A stretch of 64,000 nucleotides of DNA, taken from NCBI RefSeq assembly GCF_017114865.1, contig NZ_JADEYH010000003.1, forward strand, positions 124,001-188,000. Direction: 5' to 3'. The stretch is from Streptomyces verrucosisporus (GTDB lineage Bacteria > Actinomycetota > Actinomycetes > Streptomycetales > Streptomycetaceae). A program made the translations under genes and the position numbers. The notes below the pieces were generated by a model, which was not told the DNA's origin, did not search any database, and saw nothing but the letters and a program-made list of their open reading frames with translations. Positions 52,632 to 62,091 of the stretch are shown piece by piece; positions within the stretch are counted from its first letter, which is position 1, and the number at the start of each line of letters is the position of its first letter.

Positions 52632-53024
52632 GTGCTGCCCACCGAGAACCGGCTGAGGCGGCGTGAGGATTTCGCGGCCGCGGTACGCCGAGGACGCCGG
52701 GCCGGACGCCCGCTTCTCGTCGTCCATCTGCGCAGGGCGTCGCCCCGGAGCGATTCCGGGGAACGTACGGACCCGCACGCCGCCGGGGGAGCCACTCCCC
52801 CGGCGCGTGCGGGTTTCGTCGTGAGCAAGGCAGTGGGCAACGCGGTGGTTCGCAACCTCGTGAAGCGGCGACTGCGTCATCTGGTCCGGGAGAGGCTTGA
52901 CGTCCTGCCGCCCGGTAGCCTGATGGTCATACGGGCGCTGCCCGGTGCGGGGGAGGCGGACCACGACAGGCTGGCCCGTGATCTGGACACCGCGCTGCAG
53001 CGGCTGCTTGGAGGCCCGTCGTGA
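52632..53024 (+). CDS. rnpA: ribonuclease P protein component
   Basis: 130 residues. [20 protein letters not shown] and the RNR-type motif [17 protein letters not shown] are diagnostic. Binds the RNase P RNA to mature tRNA 5' ends. 33 bp after rpmH; its stop overlaps the yidD start. A 35-residue insert (about 37-60) is Asp/Pro-rich. Confidence 0.95.
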   Translation: MLPTENRLRRREDFAAAVRRGRRAGRPLLVVHLRRASPRSDSGERTDPHAAGGATPPARAGFVVSKAVGNAVVRNLVKRRLRHLVRERLDVLPPGSLMVIRALPGAGEADHDRLARDLDTALQRLLGGPS

Positions 53025-53308
53025 AATACCCGCTGCTGTGGTTGATCAAGTTGTATCAGTGGACCATCAGCCCGCTGCTCGGTCCGGTGTGCCGGTATTA
53101 CCCGTCGTGTTCGCACTACGGCTACGAAGCCATCCGGCGGCACGGCGCGGTGAAGGGGACGGCGCTGACAGCCTGGCGCATTCTGCGCTGCAATCCATGG
53201 TCGCCCGGCGGGGTCGACCACGTTCCCGCCCGGAAGCATCCGGTCTGGCACCAGCGGATGCGTGACCGCTGGCAGCACCGGACTCAGTCCAATGCCCAAG
53301 GAGCCTGA
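53021..53308 (+). CDS. yidD: membrane protein insertion efficiency factor YidD
   Basis: 95 residues. [20 protein letters not shown] and [20 protein letters not shown] with NPWSPGG are the family signature. Assists YidC-dependent insertion. GTG start overlapping rnpA stop. Confidence 0.95.
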   Translation: MKYPLLWLIKLYQWTISPLLGPVCRYYPSCSHYGYEAIRRHGAVKGTALTAWRILRCNPWSPGGVDHVPARKHPVWHQRMRDRWQHRTQSNAQGA

Positions 53309-53311
53309 CTC

Positions 53312-54421
53312 GTGGACACGATCGACACGATCCTCGGTCCTCTCTATGCCGCTGTTTCCTGGATCATCGTCCAGTTCCACAAGCTGTACAGCCTCGTGTT
53401 CGACGAGGACAGCGGTTGGGCCTGGGGTCTGTCCATCGTCTCGCTGGTGATCGTGATCCGCATCGCCCTGATCCCGCTCTTCGTGAAGCAGATCAAGGCG
53501 ACGCGGAACATGCAGGCGATCCAGCCGAAGATGAAGGCGATCCAGGAGCGCTACAAGAACGACCGGCAGCGCCAGTCGGAAGAGATGATGAAGCTGTACA
53601 AGGAGACGGGCACCAACCCGCTCTCCAGCTGCCTTCCGATTCTCGCGCAGTCGCCGTTCTTCCTGGCGCTCTACCAGGTGCTGAACAAGATCGCCAACAA
53701 CCAGGAGGTCGGCGTCATGGGCGCCGACCTGGTGGAGAGCGCCCGGAACGCGAGCATCTTCGGGGCCCCGATCGCGACCCGGTTCATGGACAGCGCCGAG
53801 AAGGTCGAGGCGCTGGGCGCCTCGCTGACCGACGTGCGCGTGGTCACGGTCATCATGATCCTGATGATGTCGGCGTCGCAGTTCTACACGCAGCGCCAGC
53901 TGATGACCAAGAACGTCGACCTGACGGCGAAGACGCCGTTCATGCAGCAGCAGAAGATGCTGATGTACGTCTTCCCGATCATCTTCGCCGTCTTCGGCAT
54001 CAACTTCCCCGTCGGTGTCCTCGTCTACTGGCTGACCACCAACGTGTGGACCCTCGGGCAGCAGATGTACATCATCAAGCGCAACCCGACGCCGGGATCG
54101 CTGGCCTACAAGCAGCGTCAGGAGAAGCTGCGGGCCAAGGGCAAGCTCAAGGAGGACCCGGCGGAGGTCGAGGCCAAGAAGGCCGTGGAGGCCGCCCGTG
54201 CCAACCGTCAGCAGCCCAAGCGCATGACCAAGGCGCAGCGCCAGGCCGCCGCGGCCCAGGCGGAGGCGGATGCCAAGGCGAAGAATGAGGCCGGGCAGAA
54301 GACCTCGCTGAGCAAGGATGCCTCCAAGGACTCCCCGTCGACGCGGCCCGGGCAGCAGTCGAAGAAGAAGCCCGGGCAGCGCAAGGGCTCGCAGCGTTCC
54401 AAGCACCCGTCCAAGAAGTAA
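53312..54421 (+). CDS. yidC: membrane protein insertase YidC/Oxa1
   Basis: 369 residues, no Gram-negative periplasmic domain. Five hydrophobic segments including [20 protein letters not shown] (with the conserved membrane-embedded Arg) and [21 protein letters not shown]-terminal Lys/Gln/Ala-rich tail of about 100 residues, probably ribosome-binding. GTG start. Confidence 0.95.
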   Translation: MDTIDTILGPLYAAVSWIIVQFHKLYSLVFDEDSGWAWGLSIVSLVIVIRIALIPLFVKQIKATRNMQAIQPKMKAIQERYKNDRQRQSEEMMKLYKETGTNPLSSCLPILAQSPFFLALYQVLNKIANNQEVGVMGADLVESARNASIFGAPIATRFMDSAEKVEALGASLTDVRVVTVIMILMMSASQFYTQRQLMTKNVDLTAKTPFMQQQKMLMYVFPIIFAVFGINFPVGVLVYWLTTNVWTLGQQMYIIKRNPTPGSLAYKQRQEKLRAKGKLKEDPAEVEAKKAVEAARANRQQPKRMTKAQRQAAAAQAEADAKAKNEAGQKTSLSKDASKDSPSTRPGQQSKKKPGQRKGSQRSKHPSKK

Positions 54422-54435
54422 GAAGGAGTCCACTC

Positions 54436-54933
54436 GTGACGGACACGACCGCAGAGGGCACCGACACCCTGACCCGCCTTGAGCAGGAGGGTGAGATCGC
54501 GGCCGACTATCTCGAGGGGCTCCTCGACATCGCGGACCTCGACGGCGACATCGACATGGACGTCGAGGGCGACCGTGCCGCCGTGTCGATCATCAGTGAC
54601 GGTGACAGCCGGGACCTGCAGAAGCTCGTCGGCCGGGACGGTGAGGTGCTGGAGGCTCTGCAGGAGCTGACACGGCTCGCGGTACACCGTGAGACCGGCG
54701 ACCGCAGCCGGCTGATGCTGGACATCGCCGGTTACCGGGCCCGTAAGCGCGAGGAGCTGTCGGCGCTGGGCACCAAGGCGGCCAAGGAGGCCCAGCGCAC
54801 CGGTGAGCCGGTGAAGCTGAAGCCGATGACGCCCTTCGAGCGCAAGGTGGTGCACGACGCTGTGGCCGAGGCGGGGCTGCGCAGCGAGTCCGAGGGCGAG
54901 GAACCGCAGCGCTGCGTGGTCGTGCTGCCGTGA
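54436..54933 (+). CDS. jag: Jag/KhpB family RNA-binding protein
   Basis: 165 residues. KH domain (about 75-115, LQKLVGRDGEVLEALQELTR) followed by R3H domain (TPFERKVVHDAVAEAGLRSE). RNA-binding partner regularly encoded after yidC. GTG start with AGAAGGAG upstream; stop overlaps rsmG start. Confidence 0.93.
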   Translation: MTDTTAEGTDTLTRLEQEGEIAADYLEGLLDIADLDGDIDMDVEGDRAAVSIISDGDSRDLQKLVGRDGEVLEALQELTRLAVHRETGDRSRLMLDIAGYRARKREELSALGTKAAKEAQRTGEPVKLKPMTPFERKVVHDAVAEAGLRSESEGEEPQRCVVVLP

Positions 54934-55661
54934 CCGACTCCGTGTCGTCGCCTCTTCCTCCCGCGCCCGAGGTGGCGCGGGAGGTTTTCGGTGACCGCTT
55001 CGACGATGCTGTCCGCTACGCGGAACTGCTGGCGGAGGTCGGGGTCAAGCGCGGGCTGATCGGACCGCGCGAGGTGCCCCGGCTGTGGGAGCGCCATCTG
55101 CTGAACTGCGCGGTGCTCTCCGAGGTCGTGCCCGAGGGAGTGACGGTCTGCGATGTCGGCTCCGGCGCGGGCCTGCCGGGTGTTCCGCTCGCCCTGGTGC
55201 GGCAGGACCTGAAGATCACGCTGCTGGAGCCGCTGCTGCGGCGCACGACCTTCCTCCAGGAGGTCGTCGAGCTGCTGGGGCTGGACCATGTTTCGGTGGT
55301 GCGGGGCCGGGCCGAGGAGGTTCTGGGGTCGCTGCCTCCGGTGCATGTGGTGACGGCCCGGGCCGTGGCCCCGCTGGACCGTCTCGCCGGCTGGGGTGTG
55401 CCACTGCTGCGGCCGTACGGCGAGATGCTGGCCCTCAAGGGAGACACGGCTGAGGAGGAGCTGAAGGTGGCGCGGTCCGCGCTTCAGAAGCTCGGCGCGG
55501 TGGACTCCTCGGTGCTCCGCATCGGTGAGGGCCTGGTGGATCCGGCCGCCACCGTGGTGCGTGTGGAGGTCGGCGAGAGCCCGGGCGGGGTGCGCTTCGC
55601 GGCCAAGAAAGCGAAGGCCGCCAGGACCGGTCGTTCACGGAGTGCGCGCCGCCGCCGGTGA
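54930..55661 (+). CDS. rsmG: 16S rRNA (guanine-N7) methyltransferase RsmG
   Basis: 243 residues. SAM-binding VCDVGSGAGLPGVPLAL and LLEPLLRRTTFLQEV. Modifies G527 (E. coli numbering) of 16S rRNA. GTG overlap with jag. Ends in a basic Arg/Ser tail. Confidence 0.95.
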   Translation: MTDSVSSPLPPAPEVAREVFGDRFDDAVRYAELLAEVGVKRGLIGPREVPRLWERHLLNCAVLSEVVPEGVTVCDVGSGAGLPGVPLALVRQDLKITLLEPLLRRTTFLQEVVELLGLDHVSVVRGRAEEVLGSLPPVHVVTARAVAPLDRLAGWGVPLLRPYGEMLALKGDTAEEELKVARSALQKLGAVDSSVLRIGEGLVDPAATVVRVEVGESPGGVRFAAKKAKAARTGRSRSARRRR

Positions 55662-55913
55662 TCCTCGGAAGACGGACGTACACCTTCTGGAGAGACTCCC
55701 GTTACTCCGTAGAGTCGCCAAAGACGAGCCATGCGGAGTGTCGTCACGCTCGCAGGTGAACGTGGATGCATCGTGCTTCCCGTGAAACGTCGCTTTCTGC
55801 ATGGATTCATCCGTCGAGGGCGCGCGACTGACGCGTCAGACCCATCCGAGCCCCGCTCAGAGGTGGATTCATCCACAGGTGAGCGGGGCTCGCTGGTTCC
55901 CGGCCCGGAGAGC

Positions 55914-56987
55914 ATGGCAGTCTCTTCTCATTGCGAGCCTGACGTCGAGGAGAGTGAACCGTTGCGGTCCGACGGCCATATCACGGGACCGATGACCGAT
56001 CCGGTCCCGGGTCCCCGTTCTGAAACGGCGGATGTTTCACGTGAAACGATGAGTGAGACGCCGCCTCCGATGGACGCCTCCCCCCGGTACGAAGGGGATG
56101 TCTCCGCCCCCGTCGGCCGTGCCGCTCAGCAGGCGGTCGAGGCGATGAACCGTGCCGGTGAGGGTCTCCCCAGGCCCGAGGAGACCCGGGTGATGGTGGT
56201 CGCCAATCAGAAGGGCGGAGTGGGCAAGACCACGACCACGGTCAATCTCGCCGCCTCCCTGGCTCTGCACGGGGCTCGGGTTCTGGTGATCGACCTTGAT
56301 CCGCAGGGCAATGCGTCCACCGCCCTTGGGATAGACCACCACGCCGAGGTGCCGTCGATCTACGACGTTCTGGTGGACAGCAAGCCGCTTTCCGACGTCG
56401 TCCAGCCGGTGCGGGATGTGGAGGGTCTCTTCTGCGCCCCGGCCACGATCGATCTCGCCGGCGCGGAGATCGAGTTGGTGTCGCTGGTCGCGAGAGAGAG
56501 TCGTCTGCACAAGGCGATCTCCGCTTACGAACAGCCGCTGGACTACATCTTCATCGACTGTCCGCCCTCGCTCGGCCTGCTGACCGTCAACGCGTTGGTG
56601 GCCGGCGCTGAGGTGGTCATCCCGATCCAGTGCGAGTACTACGCACTCGAAGGGCTGGGGCAGCTCCTGAGGAACGTCGAGCTGGTGAAGGGGCACCTCA
56701 ACCCCAAGCTCCATGTCTCGACGATTCTGCTGACGATGTACGACGGCCGTACGCGGCTGGCCTCCCAGGTTGCGGAGGAGGTGCGTGGGCATTTCGGCAA
56801 GGAAGTCCTGCGAACCAACATCCCGCGGTCGGTGCGTATCTCGGAGGCACCCAGCTACGGGCAGACGGTTCTCACTTACGATCCGAGTTCCAGTGGCTCG
56901 CTCTCCTATCTGGAGGCAGCCCGGGAGATCGCGCTGCGAGGCGCCGGTAAGCAGCAGGCACAGCACATGGTGGAGGGGACTCAGTGA
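55914..56987 (+). CDS. parA: chromosome partitioning ATPase ParA
   Basis: 357 residues from ATG 55914 (GGAG just upstream). The frame is open to 55731, so a longer start is possible. About 95 disordered N-terminal residues, then a deviant Walker A ([10 protein letters not shown]), LDPQGNAST and [10 protein letters not shown]. Segregates ParB-parS complexes and marks hyphal tips and sporulation septa. A parS site encodes residues 41-45 (VSRET). The stop overlaps parB start. Confidence 0.95.
   Translation: MAVSSHCEPDVEESEPLRSDGHITGPMTDPVPGPRSETADVSRETMSETPPPMDASPRYEGDVSAPVGRAAQQAVEAMNRAGEGLPRPEETRVMVVANQKGGVGKTTTTVNLAASLALHGARVLVIDLDPQGNASTALGIDHHAEVPSIYDVLVDSKPLSDVVQPVRDVEGLFCAPATIDLAGAEIELVSLVARESRLHKAISAYEQPLDYIFIDCPPSLGLLTVNALVAGAEVVIPIQCEYYALEGLGQLLRNVELVKGHLNPKLHVSTILLTMYDGRTRLASQVAEEVRGHFGKEVLRTNIPRSVRISEAPSYGQTVLTYDPSSSGSLSYLEAAREIALRGAGKQQAQHMVEGTQ
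56034..56047. other. parS site 1 (inside parA)
   Basis: GTTTCACGTGAAAC, perfect parS palindrome, in the disordered N-terminal coding part of parA. Confidence 0.93.
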
Positions 56988-58096
56988 CGGAACGACGTAG
57001 AGGGCTGGGTCGAGGGCTCGGCGCGCTGATCCCCGCGGCGCCGACGGGACCGGATGACAGCGTCTCCCCCGTAGTGGGGGAGAACGGAGCGACATCTCCG
57101 ACTGCTGTCCCGGTACTCACCCCGGGACGCGGTGTGGCGGCGGCCAAGGTGACAGGTCTCCCCAGTGATGCCGGGCAACAGCATGGCAGCGGCGTTTCAC
57201 GTGAAACCGAAGCCATGGACGACGCTGTGAGCAGCGAGGCGGCAGGAGCTCACTTTGCCGAGGTGCCCGTCGACGCGATCACTCCGAACCCTCGGCAGCC
57301 GCGCGAGGTGTTCGATGAGGACGCTCTGGCGGAGCTGGTGACCTCCATCCAGGAGGTTGGTCTCCTGCAGCCGGTGGTCGTTCGGCAGACGGGCCCGGAG
57401 CAGTATGAGCTCATCATGGGGGAGCGCCGTTGGCGGGCCTGCCGGGAAGCGGGTCTGGAACGGATTCCGGCGATCATCCGTGCTACGGAGGACGAGAAGC
57501 TCCTCCTGGACGCCCTGCTGGAGAACCTGCATCGGGCACAGCTGAATCCTCTGGAGGAAGCGGCAGCCTACGATCAGCTGCTGAAGGATTTCAACTGCAC
57601 CCATGACCAACTGGCGGACCGTATCGGCCGCTCGCGTCCTCAGGTCTCCAACACGCTCCGGTTGCTGCGTCTCTCTCCGTCGGTGCAGCGCCGTGTGGCG
57701 GCCGGGGTGCTGTCGGCGGGGCATGCGCGTGCGCTGCTGTCTGTGGAGGACTCCGAGGAGCAGGACCGTCTCGCCCACCGCATCGTGGCCGAAGGGCTGT
57801 CGGTTCGGGCGGTCGAGGAGATCGTGACCGTGATGGACCCCAAGCCGAAGGGAAAGAGCAAGGCTCGGGCACGGGCCGGTAAGCGGGTCTCCCCCGCGCT
57901 GGACCATCTGGCGAGCCGTCTCTCGGATCGCTTCGACACTCGGGTCAAGGTTGACCTTGGTCAGAGGAAGGGGAAGATCGTCGTCGAGTTCGCCTCGATG
58001 GAGGATCTGGAGAGAATTCTGAGCCAGTTCGCGCCCGGCGAGAACCAGCTTCTGGAGCGCCAGCTCGCCCAAGGAGACGACGACAGCGGCGAGTGA
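56984..58096 (+). CDS. parB: chromosome partitioning protein ParB
   Basis: 370 residues. N-terminal ParA-interacting [16 protein letters not shown]-binding motif [14 protein letters not shown] region (TCHDQLA-like segment [20 protein letters not shown]) and C-terminal dimerisation domain. Loads at parS and spreads. GTG overlaps parA stop. A parS site encodes residues 71-75. Confidence 0.96.
   Translation: MTERRRGLGRGLGALIPAAPTGPDDSVSPVVGENGATSPTAVPVLTPGRGVAAAKVTGLPSDAGQQHGSGVSRETEAMDDAVSSEAAGAHFAEVPVDAITPNPRQPREVFDEDALAELVTSIQEVGLLQPVVVRQTGPEQYELIMGERRWRACREAGLERIPAIIRATEDEKLLLDALLENLHRAQLNPLEEAAAYDQLLKDFNCTHDQLADRIGRSRPQVSNTLRLLRLSPSVQRRVAAGVLSAGHARALLSVEDSEEQDRLAHRIVAEGLSVRAVEEIVTVMDPKPKGKSKARARAGKRVSPALDHLASRLSDRFDTRVKVDLGQRKGKIVVEFASMEDLERILSQFAPGENQLLERQLAQGDDDSGE
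57194..57207. other. parS site 2 (inside parB)
   Basis: GTTTCACGTGAAAC, perfect, in the linker-coding part of parB. Confidence 0.93.
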
Positions 58097-58161
58097 ATCC
58101 GAGCCATCGAGGACACAGCCGAGAGCACCGCCGTACGACGCCCCATGGATACCATGTCTCC

Positions 58162-58779
58162 ATGGGGCGTCAACTCGTTCCGCTCACCCTGGACAACCTG
58201 CCGGATCTCCCGAAGCGCTGCCGCAGGTGCGTCTTCTGGGAGCTCGATCCTGTCAGCGGTGATGCCGCTGTGAAGGCGGGCCGGCCTGATCTGGAGAAAG
58301 AAGCCTGGATATCGGCGGTGCTGTTGGAGTGGGGTTCCTGCGGACGGCTCGTCTATGTCGATGGCGTACCGGTGGGCTTCGTACTGTACGCACCACCCGC
58401 GTATGTGCCGCGCTCGACGGCTTTTCCCACCAGCCCTGTCTCGCCGGACGCGGTACAGATGATCACAGCCTGGCTGATGCCCGGATACCAGGGGCAGGGG
58501 CTGGGCCGGGTGATGGTGCAGACCGTGGCCAAGGACGTGTTGAGGCGGGGATTCAAGGCGATCGAAGCGTTCGGGGACGCCCGCTGGAAGGAGCCCGCCT
58601 GCCTGCTCCCCGCCGATCACCTTCTCGCTGTGGGTTTCAAGACGGTCCGGCCGCACTATGCCTACCCCAGGCTGAGGTTGGAGCTGCGTACGACTCTCTC
58701 CTGGAAACAGGATGTGGAGCTGGCGATCGACCGGTTGTTGGGAGCGGTGCATAAGGAACCCGCTCTCAGGCCCCTGTGA
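58162..58779 (+). CDS. GNAT family N-acetyltransferase
   Basis: 205 residues from ATG 58162; the frame is open upstream to a GTG at 58093 that overlaps the parB stop, so 228 residues is possible. The conserved part begins GRQLVPLTLDNLPDLPKRC, with CRRCVFWELDP. The acetyl-CoA loop is MPGYQGQGLGRVMV. Substrate unknown; regularly next to parB in Streptomyces. Confidence 0.85.
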   Translation: MGRQLVPLTLDNLPDLPKRCRRCVFWELDPVSGDAAVKAGRPDLEKEAWISAVLLEWGSCGRLVYVDGVPVGFVLYAPPAYVPRSTAFPTSPVSPDAVQMITAWLMPGYQGQGLGRVMVQTVAKDVLRRGFKAIEAFGDARWKEPACLLPADHLLAVGFKTVRPHYAYPRLRLELRTTLSWKQDVELAIDRLLGAVHKEPALRPL

Positions 58780-58801
58780 TCTCTGCGGTGGCGAAAAGAC
58801 G

Positions 58802-58832
58802 ACAGGCCCGCCCCGTTTCGGGGCGGGCCTGT
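58802..58832. terminator. bidirectional hairpin between GNAT gene and trxA
   Basis: 14-base perfect arms (58802-58815 and 58819-58832), loop TTT, between convergent genes; it touches the parS-like site at 58831. Confidence 0.8.
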
Positions 58833-58844
58833 TCCACGTGAAAC
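58831..58844. other. parS-like site 3 (between terminator and trxA stop)
   Basis: GTTCCACGTGAAAC, one mismatch to parS, in the gap between convergent genes. Confidence 0.8.
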
Positions 58845-58845
58845 G

Positions 58846-59169
58846 TCAGCCGATGAAGTCGGCCAGGTCACGCTCGATGGCGGCCTTGGGCTTGGCGCCG
58901 ACGATGGTCTTCACGACCTCGCCGCCCTGGTAGACGCTCATCGTCGGGATGGACATGATCCCGTACTTGGCGGCCGTCGCCGGGTTCTCGTCGATGTTGA
59001 GCTTGACGATGGTGAGCTTGTCGGCCTGTTCCTCCGAGATCGCCTCCAGCGACGGGGCGATCTGACGGCACGGACCGCACCAGGCTGCCCAGAAGTCGAC
59101 CAGGACCGGCTTGTCGCTCTTGAGGACGACTTCCTCGAAGGTGGCGTCGGTGGCGGTCACGGTGGCCAT
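58846..59169 (-). CDS. trxA: thioredoxin
   Basis: 107 residues. Active site WCGPC in DFWAAWCGPCRQI; cis-proline in SIPTM. Reduces protein disulfides, recharged by TrxB encoded 44 bp upstream in the same direction. Confidence 0.96.
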   Translation of the reverse strand: MATVTATDATFEEVVLKSDKPVLVDFWAAWCGPCRQIAPSLEAISEEQADKLTIVKLNIDENPATAAKYGIMSIPTMSVYQGGEVVKTIVGAKPKAAIERDLADFIG

Positions 59170-59213
59170 GGTGAATCTCCTTGTTTCTCGGGGTGGGGTG
59201 GTGGCTGTTGGTG

Positions 59214-60212
59214 TCAGACGGCGGCGGCCGCGGCCTTGTCGGTCTTCTCCGGCTCGGCGTGGTGCCTCTCCGGGGCGTCGACCAGGGCGGCCAGGTAGCG
59301 CTCGGCGTCCAGGGCGGCGGAGCAGCCGGTGCCTGCGGCGGTGATGGCCTGCCGGTAAGTGTGGTCGACCACGTCGCCGGCGGCGAAGACGCCGGGAATG
59401 TTGGTGCGGGTGCTCGGCGCGTCGACGAGCAGATAGCCCTCGCCGTCCAGGTTGAGCTGGCCGTGGAACAGCTCGGTGCGCGGGTCGTGGCCGATGGCGA
59501 TGAACAGCCCGGTCACCGGCAGCTGGGAGGTGGCGCCGGTGGTGGTGTCGCGCAGGGTCAGCCCGGACAGCTTGCCGCCGTCCTCGTGGAGCTCGGCGAC
59601 CTCGCTGTTCCACACGAACTCGATCTTCTCGTCGGCGAAGGCCCGCTCCTGCATCGCCTTGGAGGCGCGCAGGGTGTCGCGGCGGTGGACGACGGTGACC
59701 TTCTCGGCGAAGCGGGACAGGAAGGTGGCCTCCTCCATGGCGGTGTCACCGCCGCCGACCACCGCGATGTGCTGGTTGCGGAAGAAGAACCCGTCGCAGG
59801 TGGCGCACCAGGACACCCCGCGGCCGGACAGCTCCTCCTCCCGGGGCAGGCCGAGCTTGCGGTAGGCCGAGCCGGTGGCCACGATGACCGCCCTCGCCCG
59901 GTGCACGGTGCCCGCCGAGTCGGTCACACTCTTGATCTCACCCTCCAGGTCGACGGCGGTGATGTCGTCGGCGACGAGCTCGGCACCGAACCGCTCGGCC
60001 TGGGCGCGCATGTTGTCCATCAGGTCCGGACCCATGACGCCGTCACGGAAGCCGGGGAAGTTCTCCACCTCGGTGGTGTTCATCAGCGCGCCGCCGGCGG
60101 TCACCGAGCCTTCGAAGACCAGCGGCTTCAGGGCGGCACGGGCGGTGTAGAGCGCTGCGGTGTATCCCGCCGGCCCGGAGCCGATGATGATCACATTGCG
60201 GACGTCGCTCAC
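59214..60212 (-). CDS. trxB: thioredoxin reductase
   Basis: 332 residues from GTG 60212 (GGAAG upstream). [35 protein letters not shown], redox CATC in [12 protein letters not shown]-binding AAGDV near the end. In Streptomyces trxBA is under SigR; I cannot confirm a SigR promoter by eye. Confidence 0.95.
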   Translation of the reverse strand: MSDVRNVIIIGSGPAGYTAALYTARAALKPLVFEGSVTAGGALMNTTEVENFPGFRDGVMGPDLMDNMRAQAERFGAELVADDITAVDLEGEIKSVTDSAGTVHRARAVIVATGSAYRKLGLPREEELSGRGVSWCATCDGFFFRNQHIAVVGGGDTAMEEATFLSRFAEKVTVVHRRDTLRASKAMQERAFADEKIEFVWNSEVAELHEDGGKLSGLTLRDTTTGATSQLPVTGLFIAIGHDPRTELFHGQLNLDGEGYLLVDAPSTRTNIPGVFAAGDVVDHTYRQAITAAGTGCSAALDAERYLAALVDAPERHHAEPEKTDKAAAAAV

Positions 60213-60339
60213 GGAGTCTTCCTTGTCTGCCGATGGGTTGCCGATGCCTGTCTGGAGCATCGCCTTGGGGAGGCCTATCCCGCCCAACGAATCCTAGGAG
60301 CCAGGCATTCCCAGCCGTGGTATTGCCTGAGCGCACCAC

Positions 60340-61308
60340 TCAGCGTGGATAGGTACGGGTGGTCAGCACTGTGCCGGGGCCGGAGGGCTCCCCGCCGACG
60401 CAGTCGGCGTCGATCACATAGGCCTCCACCTGGGAGCCGTCGGTCTCATGAGGCAGGACCACGATGTACGCCCGCCGTCCCTCGTACTCACTCGTACCAA
60501 CGGCCAGAGGAGTCATGTCACGGCCGACACCCTCCCGGACACACAGCGGCATGGTGGTCGTGGGCGCACTCGGGGATCCCGGGCTTGCCTTGAGGCTGAA
60601 GTCCGGGGAGCCGGGATCCGTCTCTCTCAGGCTTCCCTGACCTTCCTGCTTCTGCTTCCCCGATTCGCTGTCGGCCAGCAGGGAGCGTACGCGTGCTTCC
60701 AGCGCCTGATCGCTCCGGTAGCTCTCCGCGTTCGCGTCCACGGCCGCACCCTTGTCCGTGCCTCCGGAGGAGTTCGCCCCCACACCCGGAAGGAAGACCG
60801 CGCCAAGGGTGAGAAGAGCTGCCGCACCCGCGGTGCCGAGCAGGGCGGTGCCCCAGCGGCGCGGTCGCCTGCCACCGGCCCTTCCCGGGCCTCCGGTGCC
60901 CCGCGGCCGTCCCGTGGGCCGACCGGCAGACCGGCCCGCGGGACGGCCGGGACGGACCGTTTCACGTGAAACAGCGTTCGGCTCGTCCGCTGAAGACGCC
61001 GAGGACGGAGCATCCGGGGCTTCACTGCCGGAAGGGCCGGATGCACTGAGCAGAGCCTCGGCGGCCAGCGCGGCGTCGATGCGTCCTGCCGCGTCTGACG
61101 GCATCGGGGCCGGGTCCGGAAGGGTGCCCAGTGCGCTGCGGATCTCTTCCAAGGACGCCCGTACATCTGCGCACAGTGCGCAGAGCGACAAATGGGCGCG
61201 TACCTCGGCCGAGCGTCCCGGAGAGAGCAGCCCCTCGGTGAAGTCGGAGATCTCGTCGACCTCGGGATGCCCGTCAGCGCCGAACGACGCGGAAGACATG
61301 GACGTCAT
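60340..61308 (-). CDS. zinc-finger-type anti-sigma factor for SigM
   Basis: 322 residues. N-terminal ZAS-type motif H39-x3-C43-x2-C46 in HLSLCALC, disordered linker, a transmembrane helix (about 148-170, ALLGTAGAAALLTLGAVFLP) and an external domain. Start overlaps the sigM stop (ATGA), the standard coupling for an ECF sigma factor and its inhibitor. A parS site encodes residues 113-117 (VSRET). Confidence 0.87.
   Translation of the reverse strand: MTSMSSASFGADGHPEVDEISDFTEGLLSPGRSAEVRAHLSLCALCADVRASLEEIRSALGTLPDPAPMPSDAAGRIDAALAAEALLSASGPSGSEAPDAPSSASSADEPNAVSRETVRPGRPAGRSAGRPTGRPRGTGGPGRAGGRRPRRWGTALLGTAGAAALLTLGAVFLPGVGANSSGGTDKGAAVDANAESYRSDQALEARVRSLLADSESGKQKQEGQGSLRETDPGSPDFSLKASPGSPSAPTTTMPLCVREGVGRDMTPLAVGTSEYEGRRAYIVVLPHETDGSQVEAYVIDADCVGGEPSGPGTVLTTRTYPR
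60959..60972. other. parS site 4 (inside the anti-sigma gene)
   Basis: GTTTCACGTGAAAC, perfect parS palindrome, in the linker-coding region of the anti-sigma gene. Confidence 0.93.
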
Positions 61309-62048
61309 GCGTGCTCACCTCCGCCCTTCACGGCCCCGGTGCCTGGTTTCCCTCTTGCCGGTGGGACGGATGCCCCCTGTGTCCGGTTCCTTCTGCCGGC
61401 GCCCGCTCGGGATTCACCGGCCGGACTCTCCGAGCGTAGATGGCCGACCAGCGGCAGCAGCCGGGCCCTGCCGCGTGCACAGCGGCTCTTGACGGTCCCG
61501 ACGGCGACCCCGAGGACGCGGGCCGCCTCGGCGACCGGATAGCCCTGCATATCGACGAGGACGAGCGCCGCCCGCTGCTCCGGTGGCAACTGGGAGAGCG
61601 CGGCGATGAGCTGACGGTGAAGGTCCCGGCGCTCGGCGGGCACGGCGGCGGACTCGTGCGGCTCCAGGAGCTGTTCCAGGCGTTCGGGTTCGGCGATGGG
61701 CGAGGTGCGTCGGCCGGCCGCCTTGCGTGCGCGGTCCAGGCAGGCGTTCACGGTGATGCGGTGGAGCCAGGTGGTGACCGCGGACCGCCCCTGGAAGGTA
61801 TGGGCGCTTCGGTAAGCGGAGACGAAGGCGTCCTGGACGGCGTCGGCGGCTTCCTCCCGGTCCCTCAGAACGCGCAGGGCGACAGCCCAGAGCCGGTCGC
61901 GATGGCGGCGCACGATCTCGCCGAAGGCTTGGGGGTCACCGGCGACATGGCGGGCGAGGAGTTCCCGGTCGTCGACTCTGTCCGTATCATCTGGGCTTCT
62001 CGCACCTCCGGCGCCGTCGACGGCGCCGCCCGTCATATCGTCGCCCAC
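61305..62048 (-). CDS. sigM: ECF RNA polymerase sigma factor SigM
   Basis: 247 residues. Sigma region 2 (FGEIVRRHRDRLWAVALRVL, then DAVQDAFVSAYRSAHTFQG) and region 4 (LPPEQRAALVLVDMQGYPVA, then EAARVLGVAVGTVKSR). The C-terminal 50 residues are a Gly/Arg/Pro-rich tail not needed for the fold. Neighbours trxBA, parAB and a murJ-type gene match the SigM locus. Confidence 0.92.
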   Translation of the reverse strand: MGDDMTGGAVDGAGGARSPDDTDRVDDRELLARHVAGDPQAFGEIVRRHRDRLWAVALRVLRDREEAADAVQDAFVSAYRSAHTFQGRSAVTTWLHRITVNACLDRARKAAGRRTSPIAEPERLEQLLEPHESAAVPAERRDLHRQLIAALSQLPPEQRAALVLVDMQGYPVAEAARVLGVAVGTVKSRCARGRARLLPLVGHLRSESPAGESRAGAGRRNRTQGASVPPARGKPGTGAVKGGGEHA

Positions 62049-62091
62049 CAGCCGGTCCCCTCCTCAGTCCGCTGTGCCCACGGGCGCCAGG

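Noticed and set aside
55775..55788. parS-like GCTTCCCGTGAAAC upstream of parA
   Set aside because: Two mismatches, both in the left half and away from the conserved right half; too weak to call a ParB site without binding data.
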